From an uncultured Rhodobacter sp. (GTDB lineage: Bacteria > Pseudomonadota > Alphaproteobacteria > Rhodobacterales > Rhodobacteraceae), in the NCBI GenBank assembly GCA_945952585.1, contig CAMFII010000003.1:248001-312000 (forward strand): a stretch of DNA of 64,000 bases. The letters are read 5' to 3'. The position numbers were made by a program, and so were the translations under genes. Of the stretch, positions 28,843 through 39,240 are shown one piece after another (position 1 is the first letter of the stretch; the number at the start of each line of letters is the position of its first letter). Under the pieces are notes generated by a model. That model saw nothing but the letters and a program-made list of their open reading frames with translations, did no database searches and was not told where the DNA came from.

Positions 28843-31800
28843 TTGCGCTTCACACGGCTCAGGCTGAACGGGTTCAAGAGCTTCGTCGACCCGACGGACC
28901 TTATCATCCATGACGGCCTGACCGGCGTCGTGGGGCCGAACGGCTGCGGCAAGTCGAACCTGCTGGAAGCGCTCCGTTGGGTGATGGGCGAGAACCGCCC
29001 GACCGCCATGCGCGGCGGCGGGATGGAGGACGTGATCTTTGCCGGGGCTGCCACCCGCCCCGCCCGGAACTTCGCCGAAGTCTCTCTCATCATCGACAAT
29101 GCCGAACGGCTGGCGCCCTCGGGGTTCAACGATCAGGACGCGATCGAGATCATCCGCCGGATCACCCGCGATGCCGGATCGGCCTACAAGGCCAATGGCA
29201 AGGATGTCCGTGCCCGCGACGTGCAGATGCTGTTCGCCGACGCCTCGACGGGGGCGCAGTCGCCGGCGCTGGTGCGGCAGGGGCAGATATCCGAGCTCAT
29301 CAACGCCAAGCCCAAGAACCGCCGCCGCATCCTGGAAGAGGCGGCCGGAATCTCGGGCCTCTACCAGCGGCGGCACGAGGCGGAACTGAAGCTGCAGGCG
29401 ACCGAGCAGAACCTTGCGCGCGTTGACGACGTGCTGGAGCAACTGGCCGCGCAGCTTGCGACCCTCGCCCGGCAGGCCCGTCAGGCGGCGCGCTATCGCG
29501 AGATCGGAGAGGAATTGCGCCGCGCCGAGGGGATGCTGCTGTTCCGGCGCTGGCGCGAGGCGGATCAGTCACGGGCCGATGCCGAGACGGTGTTGCGCGA
29601 GCGGATGCTGGCGGCAGCGCAGGCGGAAGCGGCCGCCCGGGCCGCGTCTAAGCGCCGGTCCGAGGCCGAGGACATCCTGCCGCCGAAGCGCGAGGAAGAG
29701 GCCATTGCAGCAGCCATCCTGCAACGCCTGATCGTGCAGCGGGATCAGCTGAATGATCAGGAAGCGCAGGCGCTGAGCTGGATCGAGACGCTGCGCAGCC
29801 GCATCGAACAGCTTGGCCGCGACATCGAGCGCGAGGCGGGGCTGAACCGCGATGCGGGCGAAACCATCGCCCGGCTCGACTGGGAACAGGCCCAGATCGC
29901 CAAGGCCCACGAGGGCCATGACGAACGTCTTGCCGAAGCATTGGAAACCGCGCGCGAAGCGGCGTCGATCCTGTCAGAGCGCGAAGGCTCTCTGTCTGAA
30001 GTAACCGAGGATGTCGCCCGTCTTGCGGCCCGTCACCAATCGGCGCAGCGGCTTCTGTCGGATACCCGCGCAACGGTGCAGAAGGCAGAGACCGAGGCTG
30101 CCCGCGCCCGCGAGGCGGTCGAGGCCGCAACAGATGCGCTTGAGCGTTCAGCGGAGGCCTTTGTCAGCGCCGAGGAAGCACAGGAAGGCGCGCAGCGGTT
30201 GGCGGAGGAAACCGAAGCCGCACTCGCCGAGGCAGAGGAAGCCCGTGCCGCCACACAGGGCCGCGAGGCCGAGGCCCGCGCGGCCCGGTCCGAGGCCGAG
30301 GGCGAGGCGAATGCGCTCAGGGCCGAGGTTGCCGCGCTTGCCAAGCTGATGGAGCGCGAGGCCAAGGCCGGTTCGCAGGTGCTCGATCGGGTGCAGGTGA
30401 CGCCCGGCTATGAAAAGGCGCTCGGCGCGGCATTGGCCGACGACCTGCGCGCCCCCGAGGTCGATGCGGCGGCCCGGTCGGGCTGGGCTGGCCTGCCGGA
30501 CTACGACGCCCAGCAGGCGCTGCCGGAGGGCGCGGAACCCCTTTCGGCGCATGTCCAGGTGCCTGCGGTGCTGCGTCGCCGGATTGGCCAGATCGGGTTG
30601 GTGTCGCGCGGCGAGGGCGCGCGCCTGCAACCAGCGCTTCGGCCGGGCCAGCGGCTCGTCAGCCTCGAGGGCGATCTCTGGCGGTGGGACGGCTTCCGCG
30701 CGGCGGCCGAAGACGCGCCCTCTGCCGCGGCCCTGCGGTTGCAGCAGCTGAACCGGCTTGTTGCGCTGAAGCGCGATCTGGAAGAGGTCGCCGCCCGCGC
30801 CGAAGGGGCCCGTCAGGCCCACGAGGCGCTGCAAAAGCGGCTGGCCGACCTTGCCCGTGCCGACCAGATGGCGCGGGATGCCCGCCGCTCGGCCGACATG
30901 CGGCTCACCGAGGCGAACAGGGCGCTGGCACGCGCCGAGGCCGATCGCTCGATTGCCGGCGGCAAGCTCGAAGCGGCGCGGCTGGCAGTATCGCGGTTCG
31001 AGGATGAGGCGATGTCGGCCCGTGCCGCCCTGCGCGAGGCTGAGGCCACCGCCGAGGCGCTGCCGGATCTGGACGCCGCTCGCGCGGGTGTCGAGCAGGT
31101 CAAGACCGCCGTCGAGGCCGCACGGATCGCGATGATGTCGCGTCGGTCCGCCCATGACGAGTTGCGGCGCGAGGGCGAGGCGCGGGTGCGCCGACGGCAG
31201 GAGATCACCAAGGAAGTTTCGGGCTGGCGCCACCGTCTGGACACCGCCGAGAAACGCAGCGCCGAACTCGCCGAGCGCCGCGCGGAAACAGAAGAACAGC
31301 TGGAAGAGGCGGGCGCGGCACCCGAGGAAATCGCGATCAAGCGCGAGGAGCTTTCCGACGCCATCGCCGCCGCCGAGTCGCGCCGCAACGCCGCGGCCGA
31401 CGCGCTTGCCGCCGCCGAGACCGCCCTGCGCGAAGCCCAGATCGCCGAGCGCGAGGCCGAGCGGCTTGGCGGCGAGGCGCGTGAAGCGCGCGCCCGCGCA
31501 GAGGCGCGCATGGAGGCGGCCCGGACTGCGGTCGACTACGCCGCCGAACGGATCCGCGAAGAGACGGAGCAGACACCCGCCCAGTTGCTGGACGGACTGC
31601 GGACCGATCCCGATGCCATGCCGGATGCCACCACCCTTGATGCCGACGTGAACCGTCTGAAGCGGCAGCGCGAGGCGCTTGGCGCCGTCAACCTGCGCGC
31701 CGAGGAAGACGCGAAGGCGGTGCAGGAAGAGCATGACACGCTCAAGAACGAGAAGGACGATCTGGAAGAGGCGATCAAGCGCCTGCGCTCCGGCATCTCG

Positions 31801-32298
31801 GGCCTGAACCGCGAGGGGCGCGAACGCCTGCTGACCGCTTTCGAGCAGGTCAATGCCAACTTCGCCACGCTCTTCACCCACCTGTTCGGTGGCGGTGAGG
31901 CGCGTCTCGTTCTGGTCGAATCCGATGACCCGCTTGAGGCGGGGCTGGAGATCATGTGCCAGCCGCCGGGCAAGAAGCTGTCGACGCTGTCGCTTTTGTC
32001 CGGGGGCGAGCAGACCCTGACGGCGCTGGCGCTGATCTTCGGGGTGTTCCTTGCGAACCCCGCGCCGATCTGCGTGCTGGACGAGGTCGACGCGCCCTTG
32101 GACGATGCCAACGTCACCCGGTTCTGCGACCTGATGGACGAAATGACCCGGCGGACCGAGACGCGGTTCCTCGTCATCACCCACCACGCGGTGACGATGG
32201 CGCGGATGGACCGGCTGTTCGGCGTGACGATGGTCGAACAGGGCGTCAGCCAATTGGTCAGCGTTGACCTCAAGAAGGCCGAGGCGCTTGTCGCCTGA
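28843..32298 (+). CDS. smc: Chromosome segregation protein SMC
   Basis: 1151 aa, TTG start; GPNGCGKSNLLEALRWVMGE, long coiled coils, LSLLSGGEQTLTALALIFGVF, CVLDEVDAPLDDANV. Confidence 0.95.
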   Translation: MRFTRLRLNGFKSFVDPTDLIIHDGLTGVVGPNGCGKSNLLEALRWVMGENRPTAMRGGGMEDVIFAGAATRPARNFAEVSLIIDNAERLAPSGFNDQDAIEIIRRITRDAGSAYKANGKDVRARDVQMLFADASTGAQSPALVRQGQISELINAKPKNRRRILEEAAGISGLYQRRHEAELKLQATEQNLARVDDVLEQLAAQLATLARQARQAARYREIGEELRRAEGMLLFRRWREADQSRADAETVLRERMLAAAQAEAAARAASKRRSEAEDILPPKREEEAIAAAILQRLIVQRDQLNDQEAQALSWIETLRSRIEQLGRDIEREAGLNRDAGETIARLDWEQAQIAKAHEGHDERLAEALETAREAASILSEREGSLSEVTEDVARLAARHQSAQRLLSDTRATVQKAETEAARAREAVEAATDALERSAEAFVSAEEAQEGAQRLAEETEAALAEAEEARAATQGREAEARAARSEAEGEANALRAEVAALAKLMEREAKAGSQVLDRVQVTPGYEKALGAALADDLRAPEVDAAARSGWAGLPDYDAQQALPEGAEPLSAHVQVPAVLRRRIGQIGLVSRGEGARLQPALRPGQRLVSLEGDLWRWDGFRAAAEDAPSAAALRLQQLNRLVALKRDLEEVAARAEGARQAHEALQKRLADLARADQMARDARRSADMRLTEANRALARAEADRSIAGGKLEAARLAVSRFEDEAMSARAALREAEATAEALPDLDAARAGVEQVKTAVEAARIAMMSRRSAHDELRREGEARVRRRQEITKEVSGWRHRLDTAEKRSAELAERRAETEEQLEEAGAAPEEIAIKREELSDAIAAAESRRNAAADALAAAETALREAQIAEREAERLGGEAREARARAEARMEAARTAVDYAAERIREETEQTPAQLLDGLRTDPDAMPDATTLDADVNRLKRQREALGAVNLRAEEDAKAVQEEHDTLKNEKDDLEEAIKRLRSGISGLNREGRERLLTAFEQVNANFATLFTHLFGGGEARLVLVESDDPLEAGLEIMCQPPGKKLSTLSLLSGGEQTLTALALIFGVFLANPAPICVLDEVDAPLDDANVTRFCDLMDEMTRRTETRFLVITHHAVTMARMDRLFGVTMVEQGVSQLVSVDLKKAEALVA

Positions 32299-32352
32299 AT
32301 TCCCGGCAACTCAGGCCCGCTTGTCCTAGGCCTCGCGGTCAGGGCCAAGACG

Positions 32353-32901
32353 TCAGCGCATCACTACGATGCGGTCGCCCAACCCGACCTCGCCATCTTC
32401 CTCGACCGAACAGAGCACCCCGCGCAGCCGCAATTGCGGGTGTTGCTTGATCCAGTCGAGCGACGGCGCACCGTAGCGGACCTTCCATTTGACGCAGCCC
32501 AGGTTCGGTTCCTGCGAGACCTTCAGCACCGCCGTTCCCGCGCGCAGCAGGGTGCCGGCGGGCAGGTTCGCCTCGCTCAGGTCCAAGTCGGCGATGATCG
32601 GGTCGCCGGGATGAACGACCGTTTCGCGATCGCGCCAGACCAGATCCAGAATGCGTGCCTGCAGGATCGAGACCTGAATCTGCGGATCTGGGCGCCCGTC
32701 TGGCAACCGCAGCCACGGCATGGTCAGCCAGCGTTCCCCCGGGATGCCTTCGGCGCGCGTCAGGCGAATGCGCTCGGGAAAGCTGCGCTGGTTCGGCGCG
32801 GGTCGAAGGCAAAGCCCTTTCACCGGTCCGCCCTCTTTCGGGGCGGCCATCACCATCGGCAGCGCTGCCGCGCAGTCTTCGGCTGTCACATGATCGGCCA
32901 T
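32353..32901 (-). CDS. MOSC domain-containing protein
   Basis: GLCLRPAPNQRSFPERIRLTRAEGIPGERWL, GDPIIADLDLSEANLPAGTLLRAG; start MADHVTAEDCAAALPM. Confidence 0.82.
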   Translation of the reverse strand: MADHVTAEDCAAALPMVMAAPKEGGPVKGLCLRPAPNQRSFPERIRLTRAEGIPGERWLTMPWLRLPDGRPDPQIQVSILQARILDLVWRDRETVVHPGDPIIADLDLSEANLPAGTLLRAGTAVLKVSQEPNLGCVKWKVRYGAPSLDWIKQHPQLRLRGVLCSVEEDGEVGLGDRIVVMR

Positions 32902-33803
32902 CGGCGACCTCCGGTCAGGGTTGATACCTTCGTGCGAAGATCGAGCCATTCCGAACGAAGGGCGCCGATCTGTGCCAGTGCCGCCAGAGTTTCGGGCCGG
33001 GCCGATTGGACTTCAAGGTAGAACTCGTCAAGTTGATCCGGCGAGGCAGAGGCAAGGAACTCTGCCAAGGGCGGATTGAACTGATAGGCCCCGCGCCGCA
33101 GCCGGAAGGACAGGCGGTCGAACCAGGCGGTGCGGTCCTGGGCGTGGAAGTGAAGAAGTGTCAGCGCGGGGTGGAAATCGCCCGCTTCCAGCCGCTGCCC
33201 TGCGCGGAAGGCGCCGTGGATGCGTGGGACCAGCCCGTCGATGCCGGTGCGGAACAGACATTTGCCTGCGGCGTGGCTCAGGGCACCATTGGGCAGGAGC
33301 GGAGCGAAGCGACCGAAAACCAGATCACGGTTGCCGGCATTTCGGACCCCGGGCAGGGCGGCGCGAAAGTGTCGGGCGGACTGGATGTCGTCGGGAAGGC
33401 TCGGCTCGTACAGCGCCTCCCAGGGGCGTGCCCTGATGAAGGGCACTGTCGGCGGAACCGCGTCGAGAAGCGCCGGTAGCGGGGCGTCAGCCAACACGAA
33501 CTCATCCACATCGGCATGAAGGAGCCAGGGCAGAGGCGCGCTGGCGTATAGCGCCGCGATATTGGCACTTTGGCGGACCTGGTGCTTGCCGGGGCGGCCG
33601 CCCGAGATTTGCTGCCACCAGTCCCGGTCGCAGCGGATCGCGGTGACATCTGGCAACGTTTCGGCGACTGCGGCGGCGGGGTCGTCCGGATCGTCGAAAT
33701 GCAGCCAGAGATGTGCAGCGCCAAGCGCATGATGATGGGCGACGAAGGCCAGCATCTGGTCCACCGGCGCCTTGACTGTGCAGCAGACGCCCCAGTCAGC
33801 CAT
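32886..33803 (-). CDS. Glycosyltransferase family 2/92-like protein
   Basis: LAFVAHHHALGAAHLWLHFDDPDD, LPWLLHADVDEFVL. Confidence 0.75.
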   Translation of the reverse strand: MADWGVCCTVKAPVDQMLAFVAHHHALGAAHLWLHFDDPDDPAAAVAETLPDVTAIRCDRDWWQQISGGRPGKHQVRQSANIAALYASAPLPWLLHADVDEFVLADAPLPALLDAVPPTVPFIRARPWEALYEPSLPDDIQSARHFRAALPGVRNAGNRDLVFGRFAPLLPNGALSHAAGKCLFRTGIDGLVPRIHGAFRAGQRLEAGDFHPALTLLHFHAQDRTAWFDRLSFRLRRGAYQFNPPLAEFLASASPDQLDEFYLEVQSARPETLAALAQIGALRSEWLDLRTKVSTLTGGRRWPIM

Positions 33804-33824
33804 GATCGCAGGCGAGCCGGAGCA

Positions 33825-34733
33825 TCAGAGCAGCGCCAGAATGACAACGAGGATCAGGAAGGCCCCCCAACTGCGCCAGAGCGCAGAGCAGGCGGCGTCG
33901 ATTTCCGCCGGGCCGATCTCGCGCCGGCCCTCGGGCCAGACCCAGGGGAAGTCGCGCCGCTCGCCGTGATAGCTGCGCGGACCAGACAGGGCTATGTCCA
34001 GCACCACTGCCATGGCCGCCTCGGGCCAGCCGGCGTTGGGCGAACGGTGCAGGCCGGCGTCGCGCAGGATCGGGCCGGGATTGAACCAGCCATGGCTGAC
34101 CGCAATCAGCAGGGCTGTCAGACGTGCCGGGATCCAGTTCAAGAGGTCGTCGAACCGCGCCGCAGCCCAGCCGAATTCTTCGTGCCGGGGGGTGCGATGG
34201 CCGATCATGCTGTCGGCGGTGTTGGTGATCTTGTAGACCAGCAGGCCCGGAAGTCCGGCGATCAGGAACCAGAAGGCCGGGGCGATGACCCCGTCCGACA
34301 GGTTCTCAGCCGCGCTTTCGATCGCGGCGCGGGCGACGGAAGGTTCGTCCATCGACGCGGTGTCGCGCCCGACGATCCGGGCCACCGCGCGACGACCGTC
34401 GTTCAGCGACAGGCGCAGCGCATCGGCTACGGCCTGCACATGCTCGACCAGGCTGCGCTGCGCCAGAAGGATCGCTGCGATCAGGACCTGCCACAGCGTG
34501 CCGAGCGGCAGGTGGGCAATGACCTTGCCGAGCACCCAGGCGCCAATCACCAGCCCGGCCATCGTCAGGATGCCGTTGCGCCGCCGGTTTTCGCCCTCGT
34601 TGAAGGTCTTGTCGGCCCAGCCGACCGCCCGGCCCATCAGCACCGCCGGATGCAGCACGCGCGACCATATCGCCCTGGGCTCTCCAAGGGCGGCATCGAG
34701 AAGCATCGCGGGCAGAAGCAGAACCGCGCTCAT
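33825..34733 (-). CDS. cobD: Adenosylcobinamide-phosphate synthase (CbiB/CobD)
   Basis: [65 protein letters not shown]. Confidence 0.93.
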   Translation of the reverse strand: MSAVLLLPAMLLDAALGEPRAIWSRVLHPAVLMGRAVGWADKTFNEGENRRRNGILTMAGLVIGAWVLGKVIAHLPLGTLWQVLIAAILLAQRSLVEHVQAVADALRLSLNDGRRAVARIVGRDTASMDEPSVARAAIESAAENLSDGVIAPAFWFLIAGLPGLLVYKITNTADSMIGHRTPRHEEFGWAAARFDDLLNWIPARLTALLIAVSHGWFNPGPILRDAGLHRSPNAGWPEAAMAVVLDIALSGPRSYHGERRDFPWVWPEGRREIGPAEIDAACSALWRSWGAFLILVVILALL

Positions 34734-35692
34734 CGCAGGGCCTCCAGCGCAGAGGTCAGTCGCTGCCACTGACCGTCACCGTCTGGCAGGCCAAGACGCA
34801 TCCAGCGACCGCTATAGGGAAAGATGCGGGTCCAGATGTGCTGCTGCGCCAGTGCCTGCTGCAAGAGCGCGGCATCTGGCGTGTCGTAGAGGCGGAAGAG
34901 CGTCGTACCTCCCACCACATTCGCTCCCGCGCCGGCCATGAGGGCATCCAGTCGGGCCACGTCCCGGGCAAGTCGCGCGCGGGTGGCTCTGGCCCAGGCT
35001 TCGTCAGACAGCGCAGCGGATCCGATTGCCAGGGCGGGGCCGGAGACCGGCCAAGGCCCAAGCATCGTGGACAGACGCTCAATCAGGTCCGGATCGCCGA
35101 TTGCAAAACCAAGCCGCAGCCCGGCCAGGCCCCAGAATTTCCCCAGCCCCTTGAGCACCAGCGTTCCGGCGCGAGTTGCAAGCGCGATCAGCGATTGCTC
35201 CGGCGCGGTGTCGGCAAAACTTTCGTCGATCACTGTCAGCGCGTGCTCGCCTACCTCACGCCACTGGCGGCCATCGGGATTGTTCGGGTTCACGATGACC
35301 CGCGCCTCGGCTTCTGCTCCCTCGACAATCTGCCAACCGGCGGCCCGGAATGCCCTTCCGTGCTCATTGTAGGTCGGGCCGGGAATGGAAACCTGCGCCG
35401 CAGGCAACAACGCCGGGATGCGGGCAATCAGCGAAGAGGTCCCGGGTGCGGCAAGGATCGCTGCCCCATCGGGCACCTGCCAGAACTTCCGCGCCGCCGC
35501 AGTCAGGGCGGACTGGGCGCTGTCGTCGGGCAAGGTGGTCCAGACAGGGCGCGGCAGGTCGGGAAGCGGATAGGGCAGGGGATTGATGCCGGTCGACAGA
35601 TCGATCCAGTCCGCGCGCGCGCCGCCGAAGCGGGCTCGGGCTGCGTCAATGCCGCCGCCGTGATCCACTTGATCGGTCATCGTTCCGTCCAT
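34730..35692 (-). CDS. cobC: Threonine-phosphate decarboxylase (CobC family aminotransferase)
   Basis: [50 protein letters not shown]-type overlap with cobD. Confidence 0.9.
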   Translation of the reverse strand: MDGTMTDQVDHGGGIDAARARFGGARADWIDLSTGINPLPYPLPDLPRPVWTTLPDDSAQSALTAAARKFWQVPDGAAILAAPGTSSLIARIPALLPAAQVSIPGPTYNEHGRAFRAAGWQIVEGAEAEARVIVNPNNPDGRQWREVGEHALTVIDESFADTAPEQSLIALATRAGTLVLKGLGKFWGLAGLRLGFAIGDPDLIERLSTMLGPWPVSGPALAIGSAALSDEAWARATRARLARDVARLDALMAGAGANVVGGTTLFRLYDTPDAALLQQALAQQHIWTRIFPYSGRWMRLGLPDGDGQWQRLTSALEALR

Positions 35693-35746
35693 CGCGACCC
35701 TCCGGCCCCGACAAAGCGGAAATCCGTCAGCGGCGCAAGGCCGGGC

Positions 35747-36718
35747 TCAGCGCCCGTGCGGCGCGGTGAAGTCCAGGACCGGGTTGATCGGGATGATCCG
35801 GTGCGGGTTAATCATCTCGTGGCTGTAGTGGTAGTGTCGGACGATGTGGTCCATCTTCACCGTGCCGGCCACCCCTGGGACCTGATACAGCGAGCGCGTG
35901 TAGGCCCAGAGGTTAGGATAGTCGATCAGGCGTTTCCGGTTGCACTTGAAATGCAGGTGATAAACCGAGTCGAACCGCACGAGCGTTGTGAACAGCCTCC
36001 AGTCCGCCTCGGTCCGCCGGTCACCCAGCAGCCAGGTCTGCCGCGACAGGCGATCCTCAAGATCGTCGAGTGTTTCGAACAACGGATGGACGGCGGCATC
36101 GTATGCGGCCTGTGTCGTGGCGAAGCCGGCCTTGTAGACGCCGTTATTGACCCGATCATAGACGACCGCGTTGATGCGCTCGATTTCGTCGCGCAGGTCG
36201 ACTGGCCAGTCGTCGCTTGTGTTTCCCGTGATCCCGTCGAAAGCGGAGTTGAACATGCGGATGATTTCCGAACTTTCGTTCGAAACGATCGTACTCTGCT
36301 CCTTGTCCCATAGGACCGGCACCGTGACCCTGCCCGAGATGTCGGGGACTGCGCGGGTATAGATGTCACGCAGGAAAGGAAGGCCGAACTGCCGATCTCC
36401 GGTCGTTCCGGGGAAGTCGGTGGCAAAGGTCCAGCCGTCGGTCAGCATTTCGGGATGGACGACCGACACGTCGATATGCTGCGCGAGGCCCTTCAATTCG
36501 CGGAAGATCAGCGTGCGGTGCGCCCAGGGGCAAGCATAGGAGACGTAGAGGTGATATCGCCCCGACTCTGCCCGGAAGCCGGCCGAGCCCGTCGGCCCCG
36601 CGCTGCCATCTGCAGTGACCCAGTTGCGAAAGGCTGCGACTGTGCGCTGAAATGCGCCGCCCGTCGATTTCGTGTCATACCAGACCGGATCCCATCGGCC
36701 GCCCAACAGTTGTCCCAT
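35747..36718 (-). CDS. Glutathionyl-hydroquinone reductase (GST family, YqjG-like)
   Basis: YHLYVSYACPWAHRTLIFRELKGL, SNESSEIIRMFNSAFD. Confidence 0.93.
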   Translation of the reverse strand: MGQLLGGRWDPVWYDTKSTGGAFQRTVAAFRNWVTADGSAGPTGSAGFRAESGRYHLYVSYACPWAHRTLIFRELKGLAQHIDVSVVHPEMLTDGWTFATDFPGTTGDRQFGLPFLRDIYTRAVPDISGRVTVPVLWDKEQSTIVSNESSEIIRMFNSAFDGITGNTSDDWPVDLRDEIERINAVVYDRVNNGVYKAGFATTQAAYDAAVHPLFETLDDLEDRLSRQTWLLGDRRTEADWRLFTTLVRFDSVYHLHFKCNRKRLIDYPNLWAYTRSLYQVPGVAGTVKMDHIVRHYHYSHEMINPHRIIPINPVLDFTAPHGR

Positions 36719-36927
36719 CTCACACTCCTTCCGCCAATCCAGTTAAGCGACGGACGGGACACGGAACAGGTCGATAGCTGCGCAGGACAACTGCATCGAT
36801 GCACAGATTGTTTCCATCGAACCGTGATGCATTCTTGCCAGAATAGCGCGATCCTTGATGCAGATACCGGAATGACTTGAAAATTTCACATTGCAGATCA
36901 AGAATTAAATGGATCGAGGAATTCATC

Positions 36928-37278
36928 ATGCTTGGTTTCTTTTCAAGGGAAGTACTCGAAGGTATTGATGCGGCGCAAAGGCGTGACCGCAGCCGGAAAA
37001 ACCGCCTGCGTGTCCAGCTTGGGGAAGCAGTGTTCCCCATCCTTCGGTTCTGGGAGACGGGGTTCTCGCTCGATGCTACCCGTTCGCCCCGTCTGCGCGG
37101 TCTCGTGGACGTCTATGACGGCGCCAACCACATCTTCCAATGCCTGATCGTGGCCTCGGTCGAGGAGAACGGCGAGCTTGTCTGCGAGTTCAAGCGGGCG
37201 ACGCCGGTCATGACCGGGCCGGCCCTTGATTTCTGGCGGGACGAAAACGCGCCTGTCGGCTATCTGCCAAGGAACTGA
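36928..37278 (+). CDS. Conserved hypothetical protein (possible PilZ-like fold, motif incomplete)
   Basis: MLGFFSREVLEGIDAAQRRDRSRKNRLRVQLGEAVFPILRFWETGFSLDA...; ATG 36928 in frame with the ORF track. Confidence 0.65.
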   Translation: MLGFFSREVLEGIDAAQRRDRSRKNRLRVQLGEAVFPILRFWETGFSLDATRSPRLRGLVDVYDGANHIFQCLIVASVEENGELVCEFKRATPVMTGPALDFWRDENAPVGYLPRN

Positions 37279-37281
37279 CGG

Positions 37282-38454
37282 CTACTGCAGGTCGGCGAAG
37301 GCTTCCTGCAGCCGCTCGACCGCCTCGGCCACCCGCGCCCGTGGCGTCGCGAGGTTGAAACGCAGGTAGGTTTCGCCCCCCTTGCCGAAGGTCGGGCCAT
37401 GGTTCGCGGCGATCAACGCGCCTTTCTCGACCCGGGCCGTGAACTCCTCCGGCGCCATGCCGGTGCCCGAGAAATCTACCCAGGCAAGGTAGGTCGCCTC
37501 GAGCAGCATGGACCGCACACCCGGGATCGCATTGACGCCCATGTCGAAAATGGCGCGGTTGCCATCGAGATAGGCCATCAGCGCATCAACCCAGGCTGCG
37601 CCATCAGGGCCGTAGGCGGCGGTCGCCATGTGCATGCCGAAAGCATTGGGCGAGACGCCGAGCGCCAGCACGCGGGCTGCGAACTTTGCGCGCAGGGCGG
37701 GGTCGGCGATGATTACGTTGCCGGTATGGGCGCCGGCGATGTTGAAGGTCTTGGTCGTCGCAGTCATCATCACCAGACGATCCGCGATCTCTGGCGCAGC
37801 AAGCGGCATCGCCAGATGCTTGTTCCCGGGATAGACGAGGTCGTGGTGGATCTCGTCCGAAATCAGGATCAGGTCGTGGCGACGGCAGAAATCGGCAGTG
37901 GCTTTCAGTTCGGCTGCCGTCCAGACACGCCCGCCGGGGTTGTGTGGCGAGCAGAGGACCAGCATCTTTTCGCGTCCGGTCATCTGGGCGTCCCAGGCCT
38001 CGAAATCCATCTCTTGCCGGCCGTCGACAACCTTCAGGGGGCATTCGACCAACTGACGGCCCGAAGCGCGGATGATGCGGGCGAAGGCGTGATAGACCGG
38101 CGTCATCAGCACCACACCGTCCCCTGGCGCGGTGTAGGCCTCGACGCACATGCCGAAGCCGTTCACGAGGCCATGTGTCGTGAAGATCGCCTCGCGCTCG
38201 ACCGTCCAGCCATGGCGGGTCTGCATCCACCACCGGATCGCGTCCAGATAGGGACGGTCGTTGCCGAAATACCCGTAGACGCCATGTGCGGCCATCGCCT
38301 CGACTGCGCGCTGGACCGATTGCGGCGGGCGGAAATCCATGTCGGCGACCCACATCGCCAGACCCTTGTCCGCCGGAACGCCAAAAGTAGGCTCCATCAT
38401 GTCCCATTTGCTGCAATGGGTGCCGCGGCGGTTGATCTGCTCGTCAAAGTTCAT
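37282..38454 (-). CDS. Cystathionine beta-lyase / MalY-PatB family aminotransferase
   Basis: FDEQINRRGTHCSKWDMM, VLCSPHNPGGRVW, SDEIHHDLVYPG, TATTKTFNIAG. Confidence 0.93.
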   Translation of the reverse strand: MNFDEQINRRGTHCSKWDMMEPTFGVPADKGLAMWVADMDFRPPQSVQRAVEAMAAHGVYGYFGNDRPYLDAIRWWMQTRHGWTVEREAIFTTHGLVNGFGMCVEAYTAPGDGVVLMTPVYHAFARIIRASGRQLVECPLKVVDGRQEMDFEAWDAQMTGREKMLVLCSPHNPGGRVWTAAELKATADFCRRHDLILISDEIHHDLVYPGNKHLAMPLAAPEIADRLVMMTATTKTFNIAGAHTGNVIIADPALRAKFAARVLALGVSPNAFGMHMATAAYGPDGAAWVDALMAYLDGNRAIFDMGVNAIPGVRSMLLEATYLAWVDFSGTGMAPEEFTARVEKGALIAANHGPTFGKGGETYLRFNLATPRARVAEAVERLQEAFADLQ

Positions 38455-38721
38455 CGTCTGCTCCGGAGGGGGCGCTATTTCTGTTTCAATGGCCAATTCG
38501 GGCCGTATTACCATCAAGTGGGCGCATTTCGGAAGATTGATCCGATTGAGAGGCAAAGATCAGGAAAATATTCTCAAGACCATCCCGCGATCAAACCCAT
38601 TTCTCTGCTCTGTGCCGGCCGCGCATGGCCTGTGGTGGAACCCTGTCCCAGATCGGGGCGAAGTGCCAGCCCCCGCGCCTGGACCATTGCCTGAAAACCG
38701 GCCATCCCTTACATCGGGCGC

Positions 38722-39240
38722 ATGATACGCCCGATCCTGATCCATCCCGATCCCCGCCTCAAGAAGGTCTGCGAGCCCGTAGCCGAGATCACGTCCGAGC
38801 TCGGCAAGCTGGCCGAGGACATGCTCGAGACGATGTATGACGCGCCGGGGGTTGGCCTGGCCGCACCGCAGATTGGCGTGACAAAGCGGCTGATCGTCAT
38901 GGATTGCGTCAAGGATCCCGAACTCGCACCGCGGCCGATGGTTCTTTTCAACCCGCAGATCACCTGGCAATCGGAAGACCTGAGCACCTACGAGGAAGGC
39001 TGCCTGTCGATCCCCGAGCAATATGCCGAGGTCGAGCGCCCGGCCGAGGTTCGGGTGCGCTGGATGGCCCTGGATGGCAGCGAGCAGGAAGAGCAGTTTG
39101 CGGGACTTTGGGCGACCTGCGTCCAGCACGAGATCGACCACCTCGATGGCAAGCTTTTCATCGACTATCTTGGCCCGTTGAAGCGCCAGATGATCACCCG
39201 AAAGATGGAAAAGCTGAAGCGCGAGCGGGCGCGCAGCTGA
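38722..39240 (+). CDS. def: Peptide deformylase
   Basis: All three motifs intact: [27 protein letters not shown]. Confidence 0.96.
   Translation: MIRPILIHPDPRLKKVCEPVAEITSELGKLAEDMLETMYDAPGVGLAAPQIGVTKRLIVMDCVKDPELAPRPMVLFNPQITWQSEDLSTYEEGCLSIPEQYAEVERPAEVRVRWMALDGSEQEEQFAGLWATCVQHEIDHLDGKLFIDYLGPLKRQMITRKMEKLKRERARS

Noticed and set aside
30148-32253. 701-aa minus-strand ORF inside smc
   Set aside because: Antisense shadow of the smc coiled-coil region; Arg/Gly/Leu-rich, low-complexity translation with no domain.
35600-35746. Searched upstream of cobC-cobD for a cobalamin riboswitch
   Set aside because: The gap is short and no B12-box-like sequence was seen.
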